A stretch of 64,000 nucleotides of DNA from Pseudomonas chlororaphis subsp. piscium (GTDB taxonomy: Bacteria > Pseudomonadota > Gammaproteobacteria > Pseudomonadales > Pseudomonadaceae), in NCBI RefSeq assembly GCF_003850345.1, contig NZ_CP027707.1, forward strand, positions 3,410,001 through 3,474,000, in the 5' to 3' direction. The stretch's first letter is position 1. Each line of letters starts with the position of its first letter. Under the pieces are notes generated by a model that searched no databases, was not told the DNA's origin, and worked only from the letters and a program-made list of their open reading frames with translations. Position numbers and translations under genes: made by a program. This document shows positions 32,121 to 41,190 of the stretch, in pieces.

Positions 32121-34613
32121 ATGCTCAAGCGCTCAACTGCCCGACGTACTGCAGCGGTCTATCGCCCGTTGTTGCTGCCGCTGTCGATTGCCTGCGGCCT
32201 GGCTTCATCCAACCTGGCGGCCGCCGAAGGTGCCTCGCCGACCCTCGATACGGTGGTGGTCACGGGCAACCGTGGCACCGCCGAACGTACCGTGATCACC
32301 AGCCCGACGCCGATCGACGTGGTCACCGGCGAACAACTGCGCGCGGTGGGCAAACCCAGCCTGCTGGAAGCGCTGAGCAAGTTCATCCCGTCCTTCAACC
32401 TGCCCGACCGCGCCGGCTGGGACGCCAGCGGCGTGGTGCGCTCGGCCACCCTGCGCGGGCTCACCGCCTCCCATGTGCTGGTGCTGGTCAACGGCAAGCG
32501 CCGGCACACCAGCGCCACCTTGAACATCAACGGCATCAACAGCGGCGCTGCGCCCAGCGACCTCGACCTGATCCCGGTGGCGTCCATCGACCATATCGAG
32601 GTGCTGCGCGACGGCGCGGCGGCGCAGTACGGCTCGGACGCGATTTCCGGGGTGATCAATATCATCCTCAAGCAGACCACCGGCGGCAGTTCCGACACCA
32701 CCCTCGGCCAGGGCTACGACGGCAAGCGCGGCACCGCCCAGGAGGCGCTCAACTATGGCTTCCAGGTCGGCGAGGCCGGGGTGCTGAATGTCTCGCTGGA
32801 CACCCGTTACCAGGAGCGCGACAACAAGGCCGGCAGCAACGGCTACAGCAGCCATTACTACCCGCTGGCTGACGGTTCGCCCGACCCGCGCGAGGCCGAC
32901 GCCAGCCACCACACCTACAAGGGCTACGGCCTGCCCCGCAGCCAGCTGGCCGATGTCGGCTACAACCTCGACCTGCCGCTGAACGACGCCGTCACCCTGT
33001 ATTCGTTCTCCACCCTGGCGACCCGGGAGAACAACGACGGGCAGAACTTCCGCCTGCCCAACGGCCGCAACACCATCACCACCGGCCCCAATGGCTACCC
33101 CAACGGCTACAGCCCCTACTGGCTGGTCAACGAAACCGACTTCCAGTCGGCGTTCGGCGCCAAGGGCGGGGACTTCGGCGGCTGGGCCTGGGACCTGAGC
33201 AGCACCTACGGGCGCAACTACGCCAAGCAGCGCACCTACGACAACCAGAACCCGTCGCTGGGGGAAAACACCCCGAACAAATTCACCTCCGGCATCTATA
33301 TCGCCGACCAGCTGACCAGCAACCTGGACCTGAAGCACAGCTACGAGATCGGCCTGGCCAAGCCGCTGGACGTGGCCTTCGGCTTCGAGCATCGGCGCGA
33401 AAGCTACGAGACCCGCGCCGGCTCCGAAGCCTCCTATATCGATGGCGGCTATGTGTTTCCCGCCGGCCACCCGCGCGCCGGGCAACGCCCCGACCCAGGC
33501 GCCCAGGTGACCAATGGCATCAGTCCCGAGGATGAGCAGAAGATCAGCCGCAACAGCGTCGCCAGCTACATCGACCTGGGTTTCTACCCCGTGGAGCAGT
33601 GGTATGTGGGCGTCGCCGCACGCTACGAGCATTACAACGAAGGCGTAGGCGCCACCCGCAGCGGCAAACTCAGCACCCGCTATGAGTTCAACCCGGTGTT
33701 TGCGCTGCGCGGCACTATCAGCAACGGTTTTCGCGCGCCGTCCCTGGCCAACCAGATCTTCACCGCGCGCTCGACCGGCTTCGACACCATCAATGGCGTC
33801 TACCAGTCCTACAACTATGTGATCCTGCCGGTGGATTCGGCCGGCGCCCAGGCGCTGGGGGCGCAGTCCCTGAAGCCGGAGCGCTCGACCAACTTCAGCC
33901 TGGGGTTTGCCCTGACCCCCAGCGAAGACCTGAGCCTGACGGTGGACGGCTACGTGATCAACCTGCGCGACCGCCTGGTGCTCAGCGAGCGCTTCCAGGG
34001 TCCGGGCGTGGCCGCCCTGCTCGACAGCATCGGCGTGCCCGCCACCGCTGGCGCGCAGTACTTCACCAACGGCGCCAACACCCGCACCTCCGGGGTCGAT
34101 GTGGTGGGCAACTACCGGCAGAACCTGGCCAGCTACGGCTCGGTGAAATGGACCGCGGCGCTGAACTACAACCACACGCAAATCCTCAGCGTCAGCGACA
34201 CCCCCGCGCAACTGAGCGCCCTGGGCAGCAACTTCCAGCTGCTGGGGCGCCAGTCGCGGGCGCTGCTCACCAAGACCTCCCCCAGCAGCAAGATGATCTT
34301 CTCCGCCGACTGGGCGATCCGCGACTTCGACGTCAACCTGCGGCTGACCCGCTACGGCACCTACACCGAGGTCAACAGTTCGAGCAACCCGGACCTGGAC
34401 CGCGAGTACTCGGCCAAATGGATCACCGACCTGGACGTGGCCTATGCCTTCGACAAACAGCTGACGGTGGCGGTGGGCGCACAGAACCTGTTCGACAAGT
34501 ACCCCGACCATATCGGCGTCAGCAACTCGTCGTTCGGCGACAACTGGGGCAGCTATTCGCCCTTCGGCTTCACCGGCGGTTACTACTACACTCGTCTGCA
34601 ATACGCCTTCTGA
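32121..34613 (+). CDS. TonB-dependent receptor 2 of the amine oxidase operon
   Basis: 830 residues. Long signal peptide to about residue 35 (SNLAAAEG), TonB-box-like TVVVTG, and a plug with VLVLVNGKRRHTS and DHIEVLRDGAAAQYGSDAISGVINI. The barrel ends in LQYAF with the terminal Phe. The plug type is that of large nutrient receptors and is clearly different from receptor 1, so the two should bind different ligands or different forms. It is the last gene of the operon, 34 bases after the exported RidA, with a GGAG-type site. Confidence 0.92.
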   Translation: MLKRSTARRTAAVYRPLLLPLSIACGLASSNLAAAEGASPTLDTVVVTGNRGTAERTVITSPTPIDVVTGEQLRAVGKPSLLEALSKFIPSFNLPDRAGWDASGVVRSATLRGLTASHVLVLVNGKRRHTSATLNINGINSGAAPSDLDLIPVASIDHIEVLRDGAAAQYGSDAISGVINIILKQTTGGSSDTTLGQGYDGKRGTAQEALNYGFQVGEAGVLNVSLDTRYQERDNKAGSNGYSSHYYPLADGSPDPREADASHHTYKGYGLPRSQLADVGYNLDLPLNDAVTLYSFSTLATRENNDGQNFRLPNGRNTITTGPNGYPNGYSPYWLVNETDFQSAFGAKGGDFGGWAWDLSSTYGRNYAKQRTYDNQNPSLGENTPNKFTSGIYIADQLTSNLDLKHSYEIGLAKPLDVAFGFEHRRESYETRAGSEASYIDGGYVFPAGHPRAGQRPDPGAQVTNGISPEDEQKISRNSVASYIDLGFYPVEQWYVGVAARYEHYNEGVGATRSGKLSTRYEFNPVFALRGTISNGFRAPSLANQIFTARSTGFDTINGVYQSYNYVILPVDSAGAQALGAQSLKPERSTNFSLGFALTPSEDLSLTVDGYVINLRDRLVLSERFQGPGVAALLDSIGVPATAGAQYFTNGANTRTSGVDVVGNYRQNLASYGSVKWTAALNYNHTQILSVSDTPAQLSALGSNFQLLGRQSRALLTKTSPSSKMIFSADWAIRDFDVNLRLTRYGTYTEVNSSSNPDLDREYSAKWITDLDVAYAFDKQLTVAVGAQNLFDKYPDHIGVSNSSFGDNWGSYSPFGFTGGYYYTRLQYAF

Positions 34614-34745
34614 GGTGCCCGCCCCCTGGCGATTGTCATGCCCTGCGGCAAATACAATCCCATGGGACGCGCCGGCGCCGGGCTTCGTCGCGACGCCGGG
34701 TTCCTGCCCCAGACGTCGCCCTTTTTACCGCGAGCGTAGCTGCCC

Positions 34746-35459
34746 ATGACTGACGTGTTCGCCAAGGTGGCCCTGGGGCCGCTGTTACTCGCCCAAGGGC
34801 TTTACACCCGCTGGGTCACCCCCAGATTGCCGGAGGCCGAAGGCCCGCGCCAGGGCGGGCACGCCGACGCCAACGGGCCGGCCCTGCGCCTGTTGATCCT
34901 CGGCGACTCCGCGGCGGCGGGTGTCGGCGCCGGCACCCAGGACGAGGCGATCGCCGGCCGGCTGGTGGCCGGATTGGCCGGCGACTTCCAGCTGTCATGG
35001 CAACTACGGGCACAGTCCGGGCTGGACTCTCGGCAGTTGTTCCAGCTGTTGGCGGACGGCCCGGCGGAGCCCTTCGATGTGGCCCTGGTGTCCATCGGCG
35101 TCAACGACGTCACTAGCACCATCGCCGCGGCCGAATGGCAGGCGCGGATCTCGCGCCTGATCGAACTCTTGAGCGACCGGTTCGAGGCCCGGCACATCGT
35201 CTTCCTGCCGGTACCGCCCATGCACCTGTTCCCCGCCCTGCCCCAGCCGCTGCGCTGGTACCTGGGCCTCAGGGCCCGGCGTTTCAACAGCCTGCTGGTC
35301 GAGCTGCTGGACGGCCTGGAGCACTGCACATTGCTGGCGACCCGCTTCCAGCCGGCCGCCAACCTGATGGCCGGCGACGGCTTCCACCCCTCCCCGGTGC
35401 TCTACCAGATCCTTGCGGATGAAGCGGCGCAGGTGATTCGCCAGCGCTGCGGTCGTTAA
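34746..35459 (+). CDS. SGNH/GDSL-family esterase
   Basis: 237 residues. Block I GDSAAAGVGAG places the nucleophile Ser at about 59, block III is IGVNDVTS, and block V is GDGFHPSPVLY with the catalytic Asp and His. These hydrolases act on acyl or acetyl esters of lipids or sugars. A short hydrophobic N-terminus (VALGPLLLAQGLY) is not a convincing signal peptide, so location is open. It stands alone between the TonB operon and an MFS gene. Confidence 0.9.
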   Translation: MTDVFAKVALGPLLLAQGLYTRWVTPRLPEAEGPRQGGHADANGPALRLLILGDSAAAGVGAGTQDEAIAGRLVAGLAGDFQLSWQLRAQSGLDSRQLFQLLADGPAEPFDVALVSIGVNDVTSTIAAAEWQARISRLIELLSDRFEARHIVFLPVPPMHLFPALPQPLRWYLGLRARRFNSLLVELLDGLEHCTLLATRFQPAANLMAGDGFHPSPVLYQILADEAAQVIRQRCGR

Positions 35460-35635
35460 GCCACTCCCTGTCCTCACGCCAGCCCAGCCCTGGACGCCGG
35501 CCAACAAACTCCGGGGTTTCGCGCATGGTGCCGGCCAGCCTGCTCGATATCATTGGCTGGCCGGTTCGCCGCCGCCTGTCGGCCCTGAACCGGCACCCTG
35601 ACGCTCACCTCGATCCCCAACGGACCCGATACCTT

Positions 35636-36853
35636 ATGCCCGCACCCACGCTTGCCGGTGGGCGGCGTTCGAGCTGCTTTTTGTTTTGCCTGGCACTGTC
35701 CTTGATGGTGCCCCTGATGAACAGCAGTGCTCCGACCCCGCTCTACCCCTTTTACAAAGAGCAGTTCGACCTGCGCGCGCTGGACCTGACGCTGATTTTC
35801 GGCGCCTACGGCATCGGTGTGCTGATCGCCCTGGTGGCCATGGCGCGGATCGCCGGCAACGTCAGCGACCTGCGCCGGCTGTTCGTGCCCGCCAGCCTGC
35901 TGGTGCTGGTCGGTGCCCTGGCCTTTGCCCAGGGCACGTCCCTGGGCCCGCTGTGCGCGGCGCGGTTGCTGGCCGGCCTCGGCTCGGGGGTGATGACCGC
36001 GGCGGTGAATGTGGCGCTGGTGCGTTTCAACCCGGGGCACAACGACAAGTTGCCGGCCCTGGTGGCGACCCTGGCAATGGTCTCGGGCCTGGCCCTGGGG
36101 CCCCTGGTCAGTGGCGCGGCGCTGCAGCTGGAGCTGCGTCCCCTGGCATCGCCTTTCTGGCTGATCGCCGCGCTCGGCCTGGCTTCGGCGGTCGCGACCC
36201 TGATCCTCTGGCCATCCCGGGCGGCCAGCGATGCGGCAGCACCCACTCCGGAAAACACCCGCCCAGCCAGCCTCAGGCAAGCCTTGCGTGGCATCGGCCT
36301 GCCCTTTCACCTCTGCGCCTGGAGCGTATTCTTCAGCTGGTCGTTCGCTGCCTGCGTGTTCGTGATCGGCCCCCAGGTGGCGCAGCAGGTGTTTGGCCTG
36401 CAGGACCGCGGGGTCTTTGGTTATGTGATCTGCGCCTACCTGCTGATCGCCGGCCTGAGCCAGCTCTACTGCCAGCGCCTGGACGCCCGCCAGGCGCTGC
36501 TCAGCGGTTGGCTGGGCCAATGCCTGGCGCTGGCGATCCTGCTCCTGGCCTGCTACAGCCAGGCCCTGTACCTCGCCCTGCCGGGGTTGGCGATCGGCGG
36601 TTATGCCTATGGCGCGCTGTTCGTCGGCAATGCCCGCCTGGTCAACCAGCTGGCGCCCCGGCATAGCCACGGCAAATTGATTGCCTACTTCTACGCCACC
36701 GTCTACCTGTTCAACGCCACCCCCGTGCCCTTGGGGCTGCTGGTGGACGCCTGCGGCATCGTCACCGCCAGCAACGTCGCGCTGGGGCTGTTCCTGGTCA
36801 TTGGCCTGGGCCTGTTCGCATTGGCTCGCCGTACTCGTTTTGCCGCTCGCTGA
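35636..36853 (+). CDS. MFS transporter
   Basis: 405 residues from the ATG at 35636; codons back to 35525 are in frame but read as non-membrane sequence. About 12 hydrophobic helices. The first-half motifs YGIGVLIALVAMARIAGNVSDLRRLF (motif A region) and LLAGLGSGVMTAAVNVALVRF are typical of drug or small-molecule exporters. Substrate is unknown. It is convergent with another MFS gene. Confidence 0.85.
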   Translation: MPAPTLAGGRRSSCFLFCLALSLMVPLMNSSAPTPLYPFYKEQFDLRALDLTLIFGAYGIGVLIALVAMARIAGNVSDLRRLFVPASLLVLVGALAFAQGTSLGPLCAARLLAGLGSGVMTAAVNVALVRFNPGHNDKLPALVATLAMVSGLALGPLVSGAALQLELRPLASPFWLIAALGLASAVATLILWPSRAASDAAAPTPENTRPASLRQALRGIGLPFHLCAWSVFFSWSFAACVFVIGPQVAQQVFGLQDRGVFGYVICAYLLIAGLSQLYCQRLDARQALLSGWLGQCLALAILLLACYSQALYLALPGLAIGGYAYGALFVGNARLVNQLAPRHSHGKLIAYFYATVYLFNATPVPLGLLVDACGIVTASNVALGLFLVIGLGLFALARRTRFAAR

Positions 36854-36950
36854 GTCGTCCCGGACGCGCTGGCCGGCAGCGGCGCGCGCCTGCCCGGCAA
36901 CCACCGGCACGGGTAGTGAGTCCGGCCCGCGCCCGCATACCCGCGAGCCT

Positions 36951-38258
36951 TCAACGCCTGACCTTCACTACCGCCATCAGCAGCGCCGAAGACAGCACGC
37001 CGAGGGTCATGAACACATAGGCCGCCCCGGGATTGCCGGTGAGACCGATCAGGTAGCCGACGATCCACGAACCGACGAAGGCGCCCAGCGCGCCGCAGGC
37101 GTTGATCAGGCCAATCGCCCCGCCGAACACATTGGCCGGAAGCACTTCCGGGATCAGCGCGAAAAACGGTCCATAGGGCGCGTAGAGCGCGGCGCCGGCG
37201 ACGGTCAGCAAGGCGAACGACAGCCAGAAGTGCGAAGGCCCCAGCAAGTACGAGCAGAAGAACGCCAGCGCGCCCAACCCGAGCAGCGGCCAGACCAGCG
37301 ATTGGCGCCGCCCGGAGCGGTCCGATGCCCAGGACACCACGAGCATGGCGGCGACGGCAGCCACATAAGGCACCGCGCTCAGCCAGCCGACCGTGACGAT
37401 ATCCGTGGCAGCCGCCTGCTTGATGATGGTCGGCAGCCACATGATGAAACCGTAGACGCCGATGCTCCATAAGGCATGCACGGCACAGAGCTGGATCACC
37501 ACCGGGCTGGTGAAGGCCTGGCGATAGTTGCGCACCGCCTTGAGGCCCTGCTGTTCCTCGGCAAGGGTGGCGGCCAAGCGGCTTTTTTCCTGCCGGCTCA
37601 GCCAGTCGACCTGCTCGGGCTTGTCCCGCGCCAGGCGCCACCAGACAAACGCCCACAGCACCGCCGGCGCGCCTTCGATGACAAACATCTCGCGCCAGCC
37701 CCAGGCCTGAATCAGATAGCCCGAGACCACCGACATCCACAGCACCGTGATCGGGTTGCCCAGCACCAGGAAGGTATTGGCCCGCGAGCGCTCCTGGCGG
37801 GTGAACCAGTTGCTGATGAAGATCAGCATCGCCGGCATCACCGCGGCCTCGACTATGCCCAGCGACACCCTGATCACCATCAGCATCGGGATATTGGTCA
37901 CCAGGCCAGTGGCCATCGCACACAAGCCCCACAGGATCAGGCTGCAGAACACCAGTTTGCGCACGCTGTAGCGTTGCGCGTAGATGGCGCCGGGCACCTG
38001 GAAGAAAAAGTAGCCAAGGAAGAACAAGGCGCCGATCAGTGACGAGGTGCTCTTGCTGATGCCCAGGCCCTGCTCGATGCCCGCCGCGCTGGCGAAGCCA
38101 TAGTTGGCCCGGTCCAGGTAGGCCAGGCTGTAGGTGATGAAGATCAGCGGGATCAGGTACAGCCAGCGCTTGGGCGCGAAGGCCGTGGCGGTTGTTGACG
38201 GATGTCCCGCCGGGTCGCGGGTGTGCGGCGGCAGTGCCGGTTCTTCGAGATGGCTCAT
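36951..38258 (-). CDS. MFS transporter, anion:cation symporter family (sugar-acid uptake type)
   Basis: 435 residues, 12 helices. ITYSLAYLDRANYGFASAAGIEQGLGIS at about 40-68 is the hallmark of the ACS family that imports glucarate, galactonate, hexuronates and phthalate-like acids. YFFFQVPGAIYAQRYSVRKLVF and VEAAVMPAMLIFISNWFTRQERSRAN also match. It lies 43 bases downstream of an IdnO-like gluconate dehydrogenase gene on the same strand, so uptake of a sugar acid oxidised or reduced by that enzyme is the likely role. Confidence 0.9.
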   Translation of the reverse strand: MSHLEEPALPPHTRDPAGHPSTTATAFAPKRWLYLIPLIFITYSLAYLDRANYGFASAAGIEQGLGISKSTSSLIGALFFLGYFFFQVPGAIYAQRYSVRKLVFCSLILWGLCAMATGLVTNIPMLMVIRVSLGIVEAAVMPAMLIFISNWFTRQERSRANTFLVLGNPITVLWMSVVSGYLIQAWGWREMFVIEGAPAVLWAFVWWRLARDKPEQVDWLSRQEKSRLAATLAEEQQGLKAVRNYRQAFTSPVVIQLCAVHALWSIGVYGFIMWLPTIIKQAAATDIVTVGWLSAVPYVAAVAAMLVVSWASDRSGRRQSLVWPLLGLGALAFFCSYLLGPSHFWLSFALLTVAGAALYAPYGPFFALIPEVLPANVFGGAIGLINACGALGAFVGSWIVGYLIGLTGNPGAAYVFMTLGVLSSALLMAVVKVRR

Positions 38259-38301
38259 GGGTGTCCCCTGTTTGTTGTTGTTTTCCAGGTACGGGTACTG
38301 C

Positions 38302-39075
38302 TCAAACGACGCTGGTCAGTCCTCCGTCGACAAAGATTGTCTGGCCATTGATGAAGTCCGAGGCCGCCGAGGCCAGGAACACCGCGCTGCCGCACAGCTC
38401 CTCGACCCGCCCCCAGCGCCCCGCCGGCGTGCGTTTGCACAGCCATTGGGAAAACGCCTGATCGTCGATCAGCGCCCGGTTCATCTCGGTCGCGAAATAG
38501 CCCGGGGCCAGGCCGTTGGCCTGGATGCCATGGCGCGCCCATTCGGCGCACATGCCTTGGGTGAGCATCTTCACCGCACCCTTGGACGCCGCGTAGGGGG
38601 CGATGCTCGGCCGGGCCAGTTGGCTCTGCACCGAGCAGATGTTGATGATCTTGCCGCGGCGCCGGCCGATCATGTGCCGCGCCACGGCCTGGGACACATG
38701 GAACACCCCGTCCAGGTTGACCCGCATCAGGGCGTGCCAGTCGTCGGCGGCGAAATCCTCCAGCGGTGCGCGTCGCTGGATGCCGGCGTTGTTCACCAGG
38801 ATGTCGATAGCGCCGACCCGCGTCTCGAAGGTGTCGATGGCCTCGAACAGCCCGGCGCGATCGGTGACGTCGAACACCGCGATCTCCGCGCCGATGCCCT
38901 CGTCGCGCAACTGCCGGGCAACGGCCTGGGCCTTGTCCCTATTACGATCATTGATCACCACCTTGGCGCCGGCGGCGCCCAGGCCCCGAGCCAGTTCCAG
39001 GCCAATGCCCTTGCCTGAACCGGTGATCAGGGCCCTTCTCCCATCCAGCTGGAAACTACCGGGATTGAATGACAT
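38302..39075 (-). CDS. Gluconate 5-dehydrogenase-like SDR (IdnO family)
   Basis: 257 residues. TGSGKGIG at about 18-25 binds the cofactor, with NNAGIQRR, Ser in INICSVQSQLARP and YAASK as the catalytic Ser-Tyr-Lys set. The runs NNAGIQRRAPLEDF, APYFATEMNRALIDD-like and WLCKRTPAGRWG are close to E. coli IdnO, which interconverts 5-ketogluconate and gluconate. CGGAGG precedes the ATG. It forms an operon with the ACS transporter and is divergent from a LysR gene; a perfect inverted repeat lies between. Confidence 0.88.
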   Translation of the reverse strand: MSFNPGSFQLDGRRALITGSGKGIGLELARGLGAAGAKVVINDRNRDKAQAVARQLRDEGIGAEIAVFDVTDRAGLFEAIDTFETRVGAIDILVNNAGIQRRAPLEDFAADDWHALMRVNLDGVFHVSQAVARHMIGRRRGKIINICSVQSQLARPSIAPYAASKGAVKMLTQGMCAEWARHGIQANGLAPGYFATEMNRALIDDQAFSQWLCKRTPAGRWGRVEELCGSAVFLASAASDFINGQTIFVDGGLTSVV

Positions 39076-39168
39076 GCTTTCCTCCGCGAGACGGCCGCTG
39101 TTTTTGGAATGGGCCTTGCGGGCACTTCAGCGCAGCTGACGGGCACTGTCCAATCGTCATTGCTGATC

Positions 39169-39193
39169 TGGTAATCAATCTTTGTGATTACCA
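39169..39193. promoter_or_regulatory. Perfect 9-bp inverted repeat, probable operator
   Basis: TGGTAATCA (39169-39177) and TGATTACCA (39185-39193) are perfect inverted arms separated by seven bases. It lies between the divergent IdnO-like and LysR genes, 32 bases before the LysR start. The spacing suits a dimeric regulator; the TGGT...ACCA ends resemble GntR-type sites as much as LysR-type ones. Confidence 0.8.
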
Positions 39194-39225
39194 TCTCGAA
39201 GCGTTTTCAACCCTGGAGTCGGTCG

Positions 39226-40119
39226 ATGGAAATCAAACACCTGCGCTCGTTCGTGACCCTGGCACAGGAACTGCATTTCGGCCGCGCGGCGCAACGGCTG
39301 GCTATCGTCCAGCCGGCCTTGAGCATGCAGATCAAGCTGCTGGAGGAGGAATTGGGCGTGCGCCTGTTCGAGCGCAACCGCCACGCCGTGGCGCTGACCG
39401 AGGTCGGAGCGATCTTCCTGCCCGAGGCCCGCGCGACCCTGCACCAGGCGGCCCATGCGATGGACGTGGCCAGGGCTTCGGGACGTGGGGAGATCGGCCG
39501 GGTGCGCCTGGGCTTCGTGTCTTCGGTACTGCCGGAGTTCCTGCCGGCGCTGATCCGCGCCCTGCATGAGCGTTTCCCGCGCATCGAGCTGGAACTCAAG
39601 GATATGCCGGGGCCGGACCAGGCCGCGGCGCTGAAAAACGGCCAGCTGGATTTCGGCCTGATGCGCCTGCCGGCGATCATTCCCGGCATCCAGACCCGGG
39701 AGGTGCTGCGGGAGAGTTTCATGGTTGCGCTCCCCGACGATCATCCGTTGGCCTCGAGCGCAACCCTGCAACCGGCGGCGCTGGCGCGACTGCCGGTGTT
39801 GATCCTGGCCAGGCGCTACGCCCCGGGCTTTCACGATCAACTGATGCAAGAGCTGAACCGCCAGGGCGCGCAACTGGAAGTCGCCGCGGAACTGGGCGAG
39901 TTCACCACCATGCTCGCCCTGGTGTCCGCCGGGCTCGGCATTGGCTTGCTGCCCGCCCACGCCGGGCGCGCGTTACCCGCCAACGTGGTCGCCCGCCCCC
40001 TGGAACTCGGGGACTACCAGGCGACCACCGGCCTGGCCTGGGTGGAACTGGATAATGCCCTGAAGAGCACCGTGTTCGGGGTGATCAGCGACGTGTTCCT
40101 TGAGGGCCACGGGCAATGA
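39226..40119 (+). CDS. LysR-family regulator next to the sugar-acid genes
   Basis: 297 residues from the ATG at 39226 with GGAG upstream; a GTG at 39184 overlaps the inverted repeat and is not favoured. HTH: LHFGRAAQRLAIVQPALSMQIKLLEEELGVRLFERNRHAV. The effector domain ends with GLGIGLLPAHAGRAL. Divergent from the IdnO-like/ACS transporter pair and likely to regulate it; the ligand would then be a sugar acid. Confidence 0.9.
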   Translation: MEIKHLRSFVTLAQELHFGRAAQRLAIVQPALSMQIKLLEEELGVRLFERNRHAVALTEVGAIFLPEARATLHQAAHAMDVARASGRGEIGRVRLGFVSSVLPEFLPALIRALHERFPRIELELKDMPGPDQAAALKNGQLDFGLMRLPAIIPGIQTREVLRESFMVALPDDHPLASSATLQPAALARLPVLILARRYAPGFHDQLMQELNRQGAQLEVAAELGEFTTMLALVSAGLGIGLLPAHAGRALPANVVARPLELGDYQATTGLAWVELDNALKSTVFGVISDVFLEGHGQ

Positions 40120-40227
40120 CGATCAGCGACAACCCAGGACCGAGGATTTCCTCCTGGCGACCCCATTCCAGGACTATCGGCATGCTAAAGTTGGTTTAAT
40201 TTTGCCAATCGTCCAAAAAGGTGCCTC

Positions 40228-41190
40228 ATGGATCCGCTTTCCGGTGTCCTTTCGCTGTTGAGAATCCGTAACTACCATTCGGCGGCCTTGAAGCTGGGCG
40301 GTGACTGGGCCTTCGACTTTCCCAGCCGGGCCGGCATCAAGTTCACGGCCGTGGTCAAGGGCAGTTGCTGGGTGAGGGTCAGTGGCGAGCCAACGCCGCA
40401 ACTGCTCCAGCAAGGCGACTGCTTCCTGATGACCCGCGGCGTGCCCTTTACCTTGTCCAGCGACCTGGCGCTGCCGGCCATGGATTCCGAAGGGCTGTTT
40501 CAAACCCCGGCGCCGGACGAAATCACCCTCGATTACGGCGGCGACGATGTGCAGCTGGTTGGTGGGCGCTTCGACTTTAGCGGCGTCCCCACCCAGTTCC
40601 TGCTCAGCGCCCTGCCCTCGCTGGTGCATGTGCAGGGCAACTCGCCCCAGGCGTCGATCCTGCGCTGGGCGCTGGAACGCTTTACCGCCGAGCTGCAACA
40701 GCAGCGCCCCGGCCGCTCGCTGATGAACGAGCACCTGGCGCACATCATGCTGGTCGAGGTGCTGCGGGCTCACCTCACCACCCTGAATAGCGAGGGCATG
40801 GGCTGGTTTTTCGGCCTGGCGGACCGCAACCTCAGCGCCGCCCTGAGCGCCATGCACGCCGCCCCGGCGCAACGCTGGACAGTCGAGGAACTGGCGCGGC
40901 TGGCGGCCATGTCGCGCTCGGCCTTCGCCCTGCGCTTCAAGCAGATAGTCGGCGCCGCGCCAATGGAATACCTGACCCACTGGCGCATGCTGCTGGCCGG
41001 CGACCGCCTGAGAAACTCCGACGACTCGGTGGCGTCCATCGCCTTCTCCCTGGGCTATGAGTCGGAGAGCGCCTTCAGCACCGCCTTCAAGCGGGTCATG
41101 TCCCACTCGCCACGCCAGTACCAGCGTGAGCAGTCGGCCGCCGTCGAGGCTCAGGTCGAGGCTGACGCCAAGGCCGCCTTCAAGCTTTAG
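40228..41190 (+). CDS. AraC-family regulator with N-terminal cupin domain
   Basis: 320 residues. The N-terminal half, from YHSAALKLGGDWAFDFP through LLQQGDCFLMTRGVPFTLSSD, is the cupin_6 ligand-binding type. The C-terminal HTH pair is MSRSAFALRFKQIVGAAPMEYLTHWRM and VASIAFSLGYESESAFSTAFKRVMSHSPRQYQ. Its stop overlaps by four bases the stop of the SDR gene on the other strand, which it probably regulates; AraC members of this type often control a neighbouring oxidoreductase. Confidence 0.9.
   Translation: MDPLSGVLSLLRIRNYHSAALKLGGDWAFDFPSRAGIKFTAVVKGSCWVRVSGEPTPQLLQQGDCFLMTRGVPFTLSSDLALPAMDSEGLFQTPAPDEITLDYGGDDVQLVGGRFDFSGVPTQFLLSALPSLVHVQGNSPQASILRWALERFTAELQQQRPGRSLMNEHLAHIMLVEVLRAHLTTLNSEGMGWFFGLADRNLSAALSAMHAAPAQRWTVEELARLAAMSRSAFALRFKQIVGAAPMEYLTHWRMLLAGDRLRNSDDSVASIAFSLGYESESAFSTAFKRVMSHSPRQYQREQSAAVEAQVEADAKAAFKL

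Noticed and set aside
27591..34601. Minus-strand open frames of ~790, ~600 and ~800 codons opposite the TonB/amine oxidase operon
   Set aside because: Fully antisense to well-supported receptor and oxidase genes and without recognisable domains.
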